A DNA stretch of 64,000 nucleotides from G963422595 sp963422595 (GTDB lineage: Bacteria > Pseudomonadota > Gammaproteobacteria > UBA4575). The notes under the pieces are model-generated. The model saw only the letters and a list, made by a program, of their open reading frames with translations. It was not told the DNA's origin and made no database searches. The DNA is taken from NCBI GenBank assembly GCA_963422595.1, contig OY730298.1:186001-250000 (forward strand), in the 5' to 3' direction. Shown one piece after another: positions 44,219 to 52,344 of the stretch; the stretch's first letter is position 1, and each line of letters starts with the position of its first letter. The translations under genes and the position numbers were made by a program.

Positions 44219-46318
44219 ATGAGCGTATCCACTAACCACCTCGCCGATCAGACCAGTCCCTATTTACTGCAACATGCCGATAATCCCGTGGAGTGGTATC
44301 CGTGGTGTGAAGCCGCGCTGGCGCGTGCTAAACACGAAAACAAGCCGATATTGTTATCCATCGGTTACTCGGCGTGCCACTGGTGCCACGTAATGGCGCA
44401 CGAATCGTTTGCAGATGTAGCCACGGCCAAGGTAATGAACGCAGCATTCATCAATATTAAAGTCGATCGTGAAGAGCGACCTGACGTCGATAAGATCTAT
44501 CAGACTGCCCAGTTTCTGCTTACCCAGCGTTCAGGCGGCTGGCCGTTGACGATGTTTTTAACCCCCGAGGATCAAATGCCTTTTTTCGGCGGCACTTATT
44601 TCCCCGATACGCCACGTCACGGATTACCTGCGTTTCAGGATTTACTCCGCAATATTGCCAACTTTTTCCAAAATCGCCGCACTGAGATCAGCAGGCAAAA
44701 TGAATCTATGTATGACGCCCTGCAAAAAATCTATCAACCTGGAGATGCCGAAGCAGATTTATCACCTGATATTTTTGATCTTTGTGATCAATATTCAGAA
44801 CGGGCTTTTGATGCCCGCCACGGTGGTTTTGGAAACGCGCCAAAGTTCCCTCATCCGTCCAGCATCGAGCGACTCATGCGTTATTACGCGCGGTCGGAGC
44901 TTGCCGCTAATGAAAAACCCCGCGCCCTGCACGCGGCAATCTTTACGCTGGAGAAAATGGCGGCGGGCGGCCTGTATGATCATCTGGGCGGCGGCTTTAG
45001 TCGTTATGCCGTTGATGCCCACTGGATGATTCCGCATTTTGAAAAAATGCTGTACGACAACGGCCCGCTGCTGGCTTTATATGCGCAGTCTTTCGCGTTG
45101 ACTGGTGCCGAACAATTCAAAAACGTTTGTGCCGAGACTGCCAAGTGGGTACGGCGCGAGATGCAATCTCCGGAGGGTGGTTATTACTCTACCCTGGATG
45201 CGGATTCGGAAGGGCAGGAAGGCAAATATTACGTATGGACCCGGGCACAAATTGAACAGTTGCTTAGCGCCGCGGAGTATGCGGTGTTTGCGCCTCACTT
45301 TGGCATTGATCGAAGCGCCAACTTTGAAGGCAGTTACCATCTGCATACATTCGTAAGCAAGTCCGATATTTGCGAACGACTATCGCTGACGTCAATTGAG
45401 TTTGATATTTTGCTAACCCAGGCTAAACAAAAATTATTTACCCTGCGCGAGCAACGAGTTCGACCCGGACGCGATGAAAAAATCCTGACCAGCTGGAATG
45501 CCCTGATGATTCGCGGTATGGCCATCGCTGGCCGCGTATTTGCCGAGGATGAATATATTCAATCGGCGGAACGGGCGTTGTCTTTCTTACGACGAACCGC
45601 GTGGAAAAAACAGCGTCTGTTTGCCACTTATAAAGACGGCTGCGCTCATCTTAACGCCTACCTGGATGATTATGCCTTTCTGCTGGATGCCATACTTGAG
45701 ATGCTGCAAGCCCGTTGGCGCACTGTAGACTTACATTGGGCATGTGAGTTGGCCGACGTGCTTTTAGATCACTTTGAAGACAGGTCGTCGGGCGGCTTTC
45801 ATTTCACCAGCAGCGATCATGAACGTCTTATCCAGCGTCCCAAGACGCTAAGCGACGAAGCTACTCCTTCCGGAAACGGTATTGCCGCGTTTGCCCTGGC
45901 CCGTTTAGGCTACTTGTCAGGCACAACAAAATATCTGGATGCGGCAGCACGTGTACTGCGTTTCGCCACGCCGGCAATCAGTCAATCGCCGATGGCACAC
46001 ATGAGCTTGCTGCACGCCTATGAAGAGCAATGCTACCCACCACAAATTATTATTTTACGTGGAGCAGCGAACGATTTGGTAAAGTGGCAACGGGCGTGCG
46101 CGTCCGGGTATGCACCACAACGTATGGTATTTGCGATTGATAAAGATGAGCGCCGTTTACCTGCGGTATTGGCCGCCAGGAAATTTCGCGGCGGCGGTAC
46201 CAAAGGTGTAACGGCTTATGTATGTCAGGGTACTCAATGCGAGGCACCAGTTGAAAGCTTTGGCGAGCTACAGGGCGTGTTGAATGCAACCAGTATTCGA
46301 CCACCAACATTGGCCTGA
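44219..46318 (+). CDS. YyaL/DUF255 thioredoxin-fold and six-hairpin glycosidase-like protein
   Basis: 699 residues. The N-terminal 160 residues are the thioredoxin-like DUF255 domain: NHLADQTSPYLLQHADNPVEW, then GYSACHWCHVMAHESF with a CxxC pair, and the partner ADREERPD-type VDREERPDVDK. The rest is an alpha/alpha-barrel (six-hairpin glycosidase-like) region with GGGFSRYAVDAHWMIPHFEK and TPSGNGIAAFALARLG. The family is widespread, but its reaction is not established. The start ATG 44219 gives the usual short N-terminus. plsC follows four bases later. Confidence 0.9.
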   Translation: MSVSTNHLADQTSPYLLQHADNPVEWYPWCEAALARAKHENKPILLSIGYSACHWCHVMAHESFADVATAKVMNAAFINIKVDREERPDVDKIYQTAQFLLTQRSGGWPLTMFLTPEDQMPFFGGTYFPDTPRHGLPAFQDLLRNIANFFQNRRTEISRQNESMYDALQKIYQPGDAEADLSPDIFDLCDQYSERAFDARHGGFGNAPKFPHPSSIERLMRYYARSELAANEKPRALHAAIFTLEKMAAGGLYDHLGGGFSRYAVDAHWMIPHFEKMLYDNGPLLALYAQSFALTGAEQFKNVCAETAKWVRREMQSPEGGYYSTLDADSEGQEGKYYVWTRAQIEQLLSAAEYAVFAPHFGIDRSANFEGSYHLHTFVSKSDICERLSLTSIEFDILLTQAKQKLFTLREQRVRPGRDEKILTSWNALMIRGMAIAGRVFAEDEYIQSAERALSFLRRTAWKKQRLFATYKDGCAHLNAYLDDYAFLLDAILEMLQARWRTVDLHWACELADVLLDHFEDRSSGGFHFTSSDHERLIQRPKTLSDEATPSGNGIAAFALARLGYLSGTTKYLDAAARVLRFATPAISQSPMAHMSLLHAYEEQCYPPQIIILRGAANDLVKWQRACASGYAPQRMVFAIDKDERRLPAVLAARKFRGGGTKGVTAYVCQGTQCEAPVESFGELQGVLNATSIRPPTLA

Positions 46319-46321
46319 GCG

Positions 46322-47065
46322 ATGAAGGTATGCCGGGGTATGCTGCGATTATTACGCCTGATCGCCCATGTATTCAGCGGCCTGTTGATCTCTTATATCC
46401 GATTACACGGCACCCAGAGCCATGACCTCACTGCCGCGCAACGCAGGATAGTGCAAACCTGGTTGCGTCAAAGCGCCACCATAATCGGTGTGGATATACA
46501 GGTTCGCGGAGTACCGGCGAAATCGCCGGTTTTCGTGGTCGCTAATCACGTCTCCTGGCTGGATATCCCGATCATCTCTTCGGTGTTGCCTATCGCTTTT
46601 TTGTCTAAGGCAGAGATACGTAGCTGGCCGCTTATAGGTATGCTCGCCGCGAAAGCCGGTACCTTGTTTATTCAACGCGGCTCTAAACATGGCGCCGCGG
46701 AAGCAATCGACTTAATGCGGAAAAAATTACAGGCCGGCCATAGCGTGGCCTCGTTTCCCGAAGCTAAAACTACGTATGGCACCCGTGTGCACACCTTTCA
46801 TCCACGCTTATTTGCAGCGGCGATTGCAACCGAGTCTTTCATTCAACCAGTAGCCTTGCGTTATCCACACGTGCATGGCGTGAATCCAGTGGTGCCCTAT
46901 GTCGATGATACGAACTTTGTAAGGCACGCATTTCGCATCATGTGCGCGAAACGCACGGTCGCCGAGGTGACTTTATGCAAACCCGTAAACAGCCACAACC
47001 TGGCCAGGAAACAAGTGGCGCAGCTGGCAAGAGACGCAATCACCCGGGTGGTGGTAGCTGGCTAA
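46322..47065 (+). CDS. plsC: 1-acyl-sn-glycerol-3-phosphate acyltransferase
   Basis: 247 residues of the PlsC/LPLAT family, which adds the sn-2 acyl chain to make phosphatidic acid. The catalytic NHVSWLD (HX4D) motif is near residue 75. FIQRGSK forms motif II and SVASFPEAKTT motif III; the usual FPEG is FPEA here. An N-terminal hydrophobic segment (LLRLIAHVFSGLLISYI) anchors it. It is four bases after the YyaL-like gene and convergent with tpx. Some family members act on other acyl acceptors. Confidence 0.88.
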   Translation: MKVCRGMLRLLRLIAHVFSGLLISYIRLHGTQSHDLTAAQRRIVQTWLRQSATIIGVDIQVRGVPAKSPVFVVANHVSWLDIPIISSVLPIAFLSKAEIRSWPLIGMLAAKAGTLFIQRGSKHGAAEAIDLMRKKLQAGHSVASFPEAKTTYGTRVHTFHPRLFAAAIATESFIQPVALRYPHVHGVNPVVPYVDDTNFVRHAFRIMCAKRTVAEVTLCKPVNSHNLARKQVAQLARDAITRVVVAG

Positions 47066-47067
47066 TA

Positions 47068-47091
47068 AAATTTATATCGTCCTGAGGTGTC
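47068..47091. repeat. 24-bp repeat, copy 1
   Basis: The core is ATTTATATCGTCCTGAGGTG. An identical 24-bp copy lies at 47807-47830, and a diverged one near 47879-47910. This copy fills the space between the convergent plsC and tpx stops. Confidence 0.7.
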
Positions 47092-47592
47092 TTAGCCTAA
47101 AACGCGCATGGCGGCTGCATAATCGGGTTCATTCGCAATTTCATCAACCAACTCCGTGTAAATCACCACGTTGTCCTGATCTAACACCACTACCGCGCGT
47201 GCCGTAATGCCTGCTAACGCTCCATCTTCTATAAGCACGCCATAATCCCGCGAAAAATCCCGTGAACGCATTATTGACAATGGTATTACGTGCTCCAAAC
47301 TCTCGGCCCCACAAAAACGCGACATGGCGAAAGGTAAATCTGCCGCGATAATTAAAATGACGGTATCTTCATGCTGTGCGGCATGGTCATTAAACTTTTT
47401 AGTGGACATGGCACACACCGGCGTATCCAGACTGGGCACGATGCTTAGAATCTTTTTCTTGGCCGGAAATGTGGTAAGCGATACATTTTGCAGATCTTTA
47501 TTCACCAGCGTGAAGTCGGGGGCCGGCGTGCCTGTTTCCGGCAGATTCCCATTGGTGTGAACTTCGCTGCCCTGTAATGTAATTTTCGCCAT
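47092..47592 (-). CDS. tpx: Thiol peroxidase (atypical 2-Cys peroxiredoxin)
   Basis: 166 residues, typical for Tpx. It reduces hydrogen and alkyl peroxides using thioredoxin. The peroxidatic cysteine is in PSLDTPVCAMSTKKF near residue 60. The resolving cysteine is in MSRFCGAESLEHV near residue 94. GGAGAT-like SD (GGAGAT) precedes the ATG. Its 3' end coincides with a 24-base repeat shared with the intergenic region upstream of its own start. Confidence 0.95.
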   Translation of the reverse strand: MAKITLQGSEVHTNGNLPETGTPAPDFTLVNKDLQNVSLTTFPAKKKILSIVPSLDTPVCAMSTKKFNDHAAQHEDTVILIIAADLPFAMSRFCGAESLEHVIPLSIMRSRDFSRDYGVLIEDGALAGITARAVVVLDQDNVVIYTELVDEIANEPDYAAAMRVLG

Positions 47593-47806
47593 TTTTTTAT
47601 CTCCAACAGTAAAATTTATCTGTGTTGTCAGAGTAACGCTTGCGGTTACTAACGTGATATACAGAGGTTATATTGGCTTGCATTCAACAAGCTGTCAATT
47701 ATGCCGCTGTCGCGTAGCGTTATCTTACCTGCCCGGCCACGTTCGTAAGGCACGGCATTGAGCAGTTCCGACCAGCCTGTTGAGTTCCGACGCTACTGGC
47801 CAATAT

Positions 47807-47830
47807 AAATTTATATCGTCCTGAGGTGTC
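47807..47830. repeat. 24-bp repeat, copy 2
   Basis: Identical over 24 bases to 47068-47091. A third, diverged copy follows about 70 bases on, sharing CAATATA and CGTCCTGA. Role unknown. Confidence 0.7.
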
Positions 47831-48058
47831 ACCCGGTTACTTTGGATCGGCACCAGGCCCGACCCTTACGTGGCTGGGCAATATACTTTTACGCCGTCCT
47901 GAAGCACCCTTAAATTCTCTTTTATTTCAATTACTTAGTTGCCTTTGGACGGACACGGGGACGGCGCCCTGCGAGGTCAACAGGTAAAGCGGGATATGAA
48001 CGTGGATATACAGGACGTTCAGGGTAGAAAAACTGTAAGCATGGCTGGACAGGATGCT

Positions 48059-48086
48059 CAGGATAATCGTAATAATTGTTATTCAG
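48059..48086. repeat. 28-bp dispersed repeat, copy 1
   Basis: Contains GGATAATCGTAATAATTGTT and is identical over 28 bases to 60817-60844. Both copies are preceded by an ACAGGAT- or GGACAGGAT-like segment, also seen near 56345. It is intergenic. Confidence 0.75.
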
Positions 48087-48227
48087 GGCCGGTACTGTGC
48101 CTGTATACCCTCACCCTGCCCGCACCATAAATACGGCATAACATTGATGCAATTAACACCAGTGCGCCAGGCAGCAGTACCTGGCTTTAACCGCCAACCC
48201 TCGCTGGCGATTTGCAATCTTATTCAT

Positions 48228-48265
48228 AAAAAAGCCGCAGGGAAAATGATTAAAACCTGCGGCTT
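48228..48265 (-). terminator. Possible minus-strand terminator / first of two tandem hairpins
   Basis: A 10-bp stem, AAGCCGCAGG with CCTGCGGCTT (48232-48241 and 48256-48265), has a 14-base loop. On the minus strand it is followed by a run of six T. No minus-strand gene lies upstream to be terminated, so this may be a remnant or part of a structured RNA. Confidence 0.4.
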
Positions 48266-48270
48266 CCTCC

Positions 48271-48299
48271 GCTCTGGAAAATGACTAAAAAACCAGAGC
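48271..48299. other. Second tandem hairpin
   Basis: GCTCTGG (48271-48277) can pair with CCAGAGC (48293-48299). Its loop (AAAATGACTAAAAAA) resembles that of the hairpin just before it. No T-run adjoins it. Confidence 0.4.
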
Positions 48300-48315
48300 T
48301 ATAATTTAGTCTGCA

Positions 48316-48340
48316 ACCCGAATTCGGTATTATTTGTTGA
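48316..48340. promoter_or_regulatory. 25-bp element with CCGAATTCGG core, copy 1
   Basis: Identical over 25 bases to 48619-48643. The palindromic core is at 48318-48327 and is followed by TATTATTTGTTGA. It lies in the decayed leader copy, 62 bases before the remnant tupB start. An operator is a guess. Confidence 0.4.
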
Positions 48341-48402
48341 AAACGAAAATTATCACAGGTAAATCACCCAGGCCCTGACACTTGCGCATACTGGTAACCA
48401 CC

Positions 48403-48553
48403 GTGAACGATTTTTCACGGACTTATCTTTAAGTTCACCATTCCTGGTGCCGTGAAATAAACCCGGACACCCACACAGATGAACAATATTTCGGTTTTAC
48501 CGTTGCACTCCGATCACTTACACGGTACCCGAAAGGCCGCCGGCGGTCTGTAA
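48403..48553 (+). pseudogene. Decayed duplicate of tupB and tupC 5' ends
   Basis: At 48403 the sequence GTGAACGATTTTTCACGG matches the real tupB start (48693) except for small changes, then stops at TAA 48430-48432 after nine codons. At 48479 ATGAACAATATTTCGGTTTT begins a 24-codon frame (MNNISVLPLH..., HLHGTRK) that matches the N-terminus of TupC (SNISVLPLH..., HLHVTRK), ending at TAA 48551. The matching upstream leader, including the 25-bp element, is also duplicated. I read this as an old tandem copy of the operon that lost nearly all coding sequence. Confidence 0.65.
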
Positions 48554-48618
48554 TGAGTCGTAAAGTGCTTGTTCCTGAGTAGAATGTAGCTTACAACCTG
48601 AATAGAATTTAGTCTATA

Positions 48619-48643
48619 ACCCGAATTCGGTATTATTTGTTGA
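48619..48643. promoter_or_regulatory. 25-bp element with CCGAATTCGG core, copy 2 (tupB leader)
   Basis: Same 25 bases as 48316-48340, here about 50 bases before the intact tupB start. The palindromic core is at 48621-48630. It could be an operator or part of the promoter of tupBCA; TATTAT just downstream could serve as a -10. Confidence 0.4.
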
Positions 48644-48692
48644 CCATAAAACTTACCACCGGCCCTGACGCCTGTGCATACTGGTAGCTACT

Positions 48693-49397
48693 GTGAACGA
48701 TTTTTCGCAGGCCTTCTTTAAGGCCATTCAACTTATTGCCCGGTTAGATCCGTATCTTCTGGAGATCGTGTCTCTGTCCTTGCGGGTAAGTTTTACCGCG
48801 GTATTGATCGCCAGCCTGATCGGATTACCGTCAGGCGCAGCGCTGGCTTTGTATAAGTTTTATGGCAGAGGCTTTATCGTGGCGTTACTCAACGCCTTTA
48901 TGGGCTTGCCGCCGGTGGTGGTGGGGCTGGTGGTTTATTTAATGCTATCCCGTTCCGGCCCACTTGGCGTGCTGGGGTTATTGTTTACACCCACTGCCAT
49001 GATCGTGGCGCAGGTTTGTTTGGTCACACCCATTATCGCGGCTTTGGCCAGGCAGACTATTATGGATGCGAACCTCGAATATCACGAGCAACTACGCGCG
49101 CTGGGCGCCACTTCATTACGCATGATGAAGACTTTGTTGTGGGAGACGAGGTATAGTTTGTTGACGGTGACGTTCGCCGGTTTTGGTCGCGCCATCGCCG
49201 AGGTCGGCGCGGTATTGATTACTGGCGGTAACATTAATCATTCCACGCGCGTCATGACTACTGCTATTGCGCTGGAAACGCGCAAAGGTAATATCGAACT
49301 GGCCCTGGCCCTGGGTATGATCCTGATCACTATCTCTTTAATCGTGACCACTGTAGTGATGAGCGTAAGACATGCAGCGTACCAGTATTATAATTGA
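48693..49397 (+). CDS. tupB: Tungstate-type ABC transporter permease
   Basis: 234 residues with five or six membrane segments. It is the inner-membrane channel of a TupABC-type tungstate (or molybdate) importer. The EAA-type cytoplasmic loop YHEQLRALGATSLRMMKTLLW contacts the ATPase. LLNAFMGLPPVVVGLVVYLMLS is a strong match to TupB. It starts at GTG 48693; the same start is preserved in the decayed copy at 48403. Order is B, C, A. Tungstate over molybdate is inferred from overall similarity and the TupA-type binding protein. Confidence 0.88.
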   Translation: MNDFSQAFFKAIQLIARLDPYLLEIVSLSLRVSFTAVLIASLIGLPSGAALALYKFYGRGFIVALLNAFMGLPPVVVGLVVYLMLSRSGPLGVLGLLFTPTAMIVAQVCLVTPIIAALARQTIMDANLEYHEQLRALGATSLRMMKTLLWETRYSLLTVTFAGFGRAIAEVGAVLITGGNINHSTRVMTTAIALETRKGNIELALALGMILITISLIVTTVVMSVRHAAYQYYN

Positions 49398-49488
49398 GCG
49401 AATAAGTTTGTGTGGACGCGCCCGCAGGGTTGATTTCTGCGTGGTGGCATGAGGTTGTTCCCGACGTAATGAAACGGCAGCAGTCAGT

Positions 49489-50238
49489 ATGCGCGCGCCG
49501 GTGAGTAATATTTCGGTCTTACCGCTGCATCTCAACCACTTGCACGTTACCCGCAAAGGTAACAGTTTGTTGAGCGATATTGATTATTCTATCGAAACCG
49601 ACGCCGTGACGGTAATTTTAGGCCCCAATGGCGCCGGCAAAAGCCTGCTGTTGCAGGTAGCGCACGGTTTGGTCAACCCCAATGAGGGTAGCCTGAGATG
49701 GAACACCCTGATGCCACAACCGCAACAGTCCTGGCGTGCCTTCATCCTGCAAAAACCGGTGTTGTTACGCCGCAGCGTGCGCGCCAACCTGGAGTACGTG
49801 TTATCGCTGCATAAGGTTGAAAAGTCTGAACGCGGTGCGTTACTCCGGACTGCCTTACAACATACCGGATTATTGCGTCTGGCCGAACGCAACGCGCGCG
49901 TATTGTCTGGCGGCGAACAACAGCGCCTGAATATTGCGCGTGCCTGGATATTACGGCCTAAAGTTGTGTTACTTGACGAACCCACCGCCGAGCTTGATCC
50001 CAGCGGTACTGCCGCCATAGAGCATCTGATTGGCAGCATTTCACAACAAGGTACAAAAGTATTTATGACCACCCATGACTTGGGTCAGGCACGCAGACTG
50101 GCGGGCGACATTCTGTTTTTACACCAGGGAAAACTGGTTGAATATTCTTCAACACCAGATTTTTTTCGGCAACCACAAACTACAACGGCAAAAAATTTCA
50201 TCGCCGGGAAGTTGTTGAATGGAGATCAACGGCAGTGA
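49489..50238 (+). CDS. tupC: Tungstate-type ABC transporter ATP-binding protein
   Basis: 249 residues of an ABC ATPase. Walker A is LGPNGAGKSLLLQ (about residues 44-56). The signature is VLSGGEQQRLNIARA, Walker B is VVLLDEPTAELD, and the H-loop is MTTHDLGQ. It powers import through TupB. The start could be ATG 49489 or GTG 49501. The decayed copy at 48479 has its ATG aligned with the GTG, which favours 49501. Its stop overlaps the tupA start by four bases. Confidence 0.9.
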   Translation: MRAPVSNISVLPLHLNHLHVTRKGNSLLSDIDYSIETDAVTVILGPNGAGKSLLLQVAHGLVNPNEGSLRWNTLMPQPQQSWRAFILQKPVLLRRSVRANLEYVLSLHKVEKSERGALLRTALQHTGLLRLAERNARVLSGGEQQRLNIARAWILRPKVVLLDEPTAELDPSGTAAIEHLIGSISQQGTKVFMTTHDLGQARRLAGDILFLHQGKLVEYSSTPDFFRQPQTTTAKNFIAGKLLNGDQRQ

Positions 50239-51083
50239 AATATCTGTTTTTAAGGATATTCGCTGGTTTGTTACTGGCTGCCAGTATGGTAAATGCTGCG
50301 GCTGAAAAATCACCTTTTATTACTCTCTCTTCGACCACTTCTACGGAGAATTCGGGATTGCTCGCTCATCTGATCCCCAGATTCAGGCAAAAAACCGGTA
50401 TAGATGTGCGGGTAATCGCGGTCGGCACGGGACGCGCGTTGTTGTTAGGCAAACGCGGGGACGTCGACCTGGTGCTGGTGCATCACCAGGCATCCGAGCA
50501 AAAGTTTATCGAGCATGGCTTTGGTGTCGAACGCCGCGACGTAATGTATAACGACTTTGTTATCGTGGGGCCAACACGGGATCCTGCAAATGTCAACGGC
50601 CTGACCACGTCGATTGCGGCACTCCGGCAAATATATGCTCACGCTGCTGCATTCGTGTCACGCGGCGATGACAGCGGCACGCATAAAAAAGAATTGGAGC
50701 TATGGTCGCTGGCGGGCATAGACGTACAACCGCATAGCGGCACCTGGTATCGGGAAACCGGTACCGGCATGGGCGCGACGTTAAATATTGCGAATGGCAT
50801 GAGGGCCTATACACTGGCCGATCGTGGCACCTGGCTATCTTTCAGGAACCGCGGCGAGTTGACGTTATTTGTAGAAAACGACCCGCCGTTATTCAATCAG
50901 TATGGCATCATTCTGATCAATCCCCAGCGTCATCCACATATCAAATTCAAAGAAGCAAAATTGTTTGCCGACTGGCTCACTTCCGATGAGGGCCAACAGG
51001 CTATCGCCGGGTTTACATTAGCCGGCCAGCAGCTTTTTTTTCCCAATGCAAAACGCGCAGTGCCCGTGGCTACACGTAAATAA
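50235..51083 (+). CDS. tupA: Tungstate-binding periplasmic protein
   Basis: 282 residues. The signal peptide MKYLFLRIFAGLLLAASMVNA leads to the ligand-binding segment ITLSSTTSTENSGLLAHLIP; the TTST motif is typical of TupA oxyanion sites. Later blocks SRGDDSGTHKKELELW and YRETGTGMGATLNIAN also fit TupA. It starts at GTG 50235 in a GTGA overlap with tupC. It captures tungstate (possibly molybdate) for TupBC. No tungsten enzyme gene is in the window. Confidence 0.9.
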   Translation: MKYLFLRIFAGLLLAASMVNAAAEKSPFITLSSTTSTENSGLLAHLIPRFRQKTGIDVRVIAVGTGRALLLGKRGDVDLVLVHHQASEQKFIEHGFGVERRDVMYNDFVIVGPTRDPANVNGLTTSIAALRQIYAHAAAFVSRGDDSGTHKKELELWSLAGIDVQPHSGTWYRETGTGMGATLNIANGMRAYTLADRGTWLSFRNRGELTLFVENDPPLFNQYGIILINPQRHPHIKFKEAKLFADWLTSDEGQQAIAGFTLAGQQLFFPNAKRAVPVATRK

Positions 51084-51138
51084 GTGCGTGACAGCGGCGA
51101 GTTCCGAAACGTCCACGTGTCTCGCTTAAAAAACTATG

Positions 51139-52344
51139 TTAGCGCGCAAATGCCGGCCGCTCCCGGTGCAGCCCCATGGCGCGGCGCATAAAAAATTTCT
51201 TAACGGGTTGCACCCTGTCTACGGTGTGTAATGCAAAATTACGGGTGGCGACCAGCGGCCCTGAAGTAGCAGCAAACATGGCTACAAAGGTGTGCATCGC
51301 GCATTGCATAACCCGCACCTCTGCCGTGCGTGCGCGCGCATATTTGCGCAGCACCTTATAGCTGCCAACATCTCGTTGCGCGTGCGCCAGTACTTCCGCC
51401 AATACTGCGGCATCGGTAAAGCCCAGATTCGCGCCTTGCCCGGCCAAGGGGTGTAACACGTGCGCGGCGTCTCCCACCAATGCGATACGCGGGCGCACCA
51501 CGTTGGTCGCCTGACTGGAAACCAAAGCAAAGCTGGTACGCCCGGAAGCTGGTGACAGGCTGCCTAATCGACCTTCACTGGCTTGCGTCAGAGCCTGCGC
51601 AAAGCCCGATGTACTTAGCTTGAGTAACTCATCGGCATAGTCATCGTTGACTGACCAGACGATGGCACACTGGTCATTGTTTAACGGTAGTAAGGCCAAT
51701 GGCCCAGTGTTGAGAAACCGTTGCCAGGCGGTATTTTGGTGTGAACGTTGAGTACGCACGCGCGCTACGATGCCGCGTTGCCGATAGGGTTTTTGCCGAC
51801 GTGGCAGGTCCGCAAACTTACGCACGCTGGAGTGATAGCCGTCCGCACCTACTAATAATTTCGCCGTGAGTACGGCATGATTGTGCAATGTAATCTCTAC
51901 GTGGTCGCCATGCAGTAACACTTTTTTGATGACTGCCGGAAGCTGCCAGACAATGTCGTTTTGCCGCCGCAGCAGTTCCCACAAACTCGATTGAATGACC
52001 ACGTTTTCGACGATGTTTCCTAACTCGGGAAGGTTCAGGTCGGCGGCGTTGAAATTTATTTCTGCCGGCCCCGCCGCGTCCCAGACGCGCATGGCGTGAT
52101 ACGGCGTAACACGCTTATTGCGCATCGCCGACCAGGCCTGCACGTGTTCAAAAATTGCTTGCGAACCGGGACTTACCGCGGTAACCCGCATGGCGTATTC
52201 CTGACCCAAATGGAATGCAGGCGGTTTGCGTGGGTCAATGATCGCCAGTGAGCGACCCTGTTTTGCCAGCAGGCTGGCGAGGGTAAGGCCGACCATGCCG
52301 GCGCCGACAATGGCCACTTCCACGTGGTGTACTGCTTTAGACAC
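51139..52344 (-). CDS. ubiI: UbiI/VisC-type ubiquinone ring hydroxylase
   Basis: 401 residues of the UbiH/UbiF/VisC FAD monooxygenase family. It hydroxylates the ring of ubiquinone precursors, most likely at C5 if it is UbiI. FAD motifs are VEVAIVGAGMVGLTLASLL, LLVGADGYHSSVRK and RIALVGDAAHVLHPLAGQGANLG. It overlaps ubiH by eight bases, in the pepP-ubiH-ubiI order of E. coli. Which hydroxylation it performs cannot be read from motifs alone. Confidence 0.87.
   Translation of the reverse strand: MSKAVHHVEVAIVGAGMVGLTLASLLAKQGRSLAIIDPRKPPAFHLGQEYAMRVTAVSPGSQAIFEHVQAWSAMRNKRVTPYHAMRVWDAAGPAEINFNAADLNLPELGNIVENVVIQSSLWELLRRQNDIVWQLPAVIKKVLLHGDHVEITLHNHAVLTAKLLVGADGYHSSVRKFADLPRRQKPYRQRGIVARVRTQRSHQNTAWQRFLNTGPLALLPLNNDQCAIVWSVNDDYADELLKLSTSGFAQALTQASEGRLGSLSPASGRTSFALVSSQATNVVRPRIALVGDAAHVLHPLAGQGANLGFTDAAVLAEVLAHAQRDVGSYKVLRKYARARTAEVRVMQCAMHTFVAMFAATSGPLVATRNFALHTVDRVQPVKKFFMRRAMGLHRERPAFAR

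Larger units (their letters stand above)
47593..48692. other. 1.1 kb repeat-rich intergenic region before tupB
   Basis: No convincing intact gene is present; the short frames here lack family motifs. It holds the second 24-bp repeat (47807), a copy of a 28-bp dispersed repeat (48059), two tandem hairpins (48232-48299), and a decayed duplicate of the tupB/tupC 5' ends (48403-48553). Two copies of a 25-bp element with a CCGAATTCGG core lie at 48316 and 48619. The real tupB leader follows. Confidence 0.7.

Noticed and set aside
47939..48284. Two plus-strand frames of 63 and 76 codons upstream of tupB
   Set aside because: They cross the dispersed repeat and the hairpins, have no SD and no family motif.
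48200..48330. Molybdenum or tungsten cofactor riboswitch upstream of tup
   Set aside because: Two hairpins are present, but I could not match the known Moco-motif core sequence, and a decayed operon copy lies between them and the real tupB.
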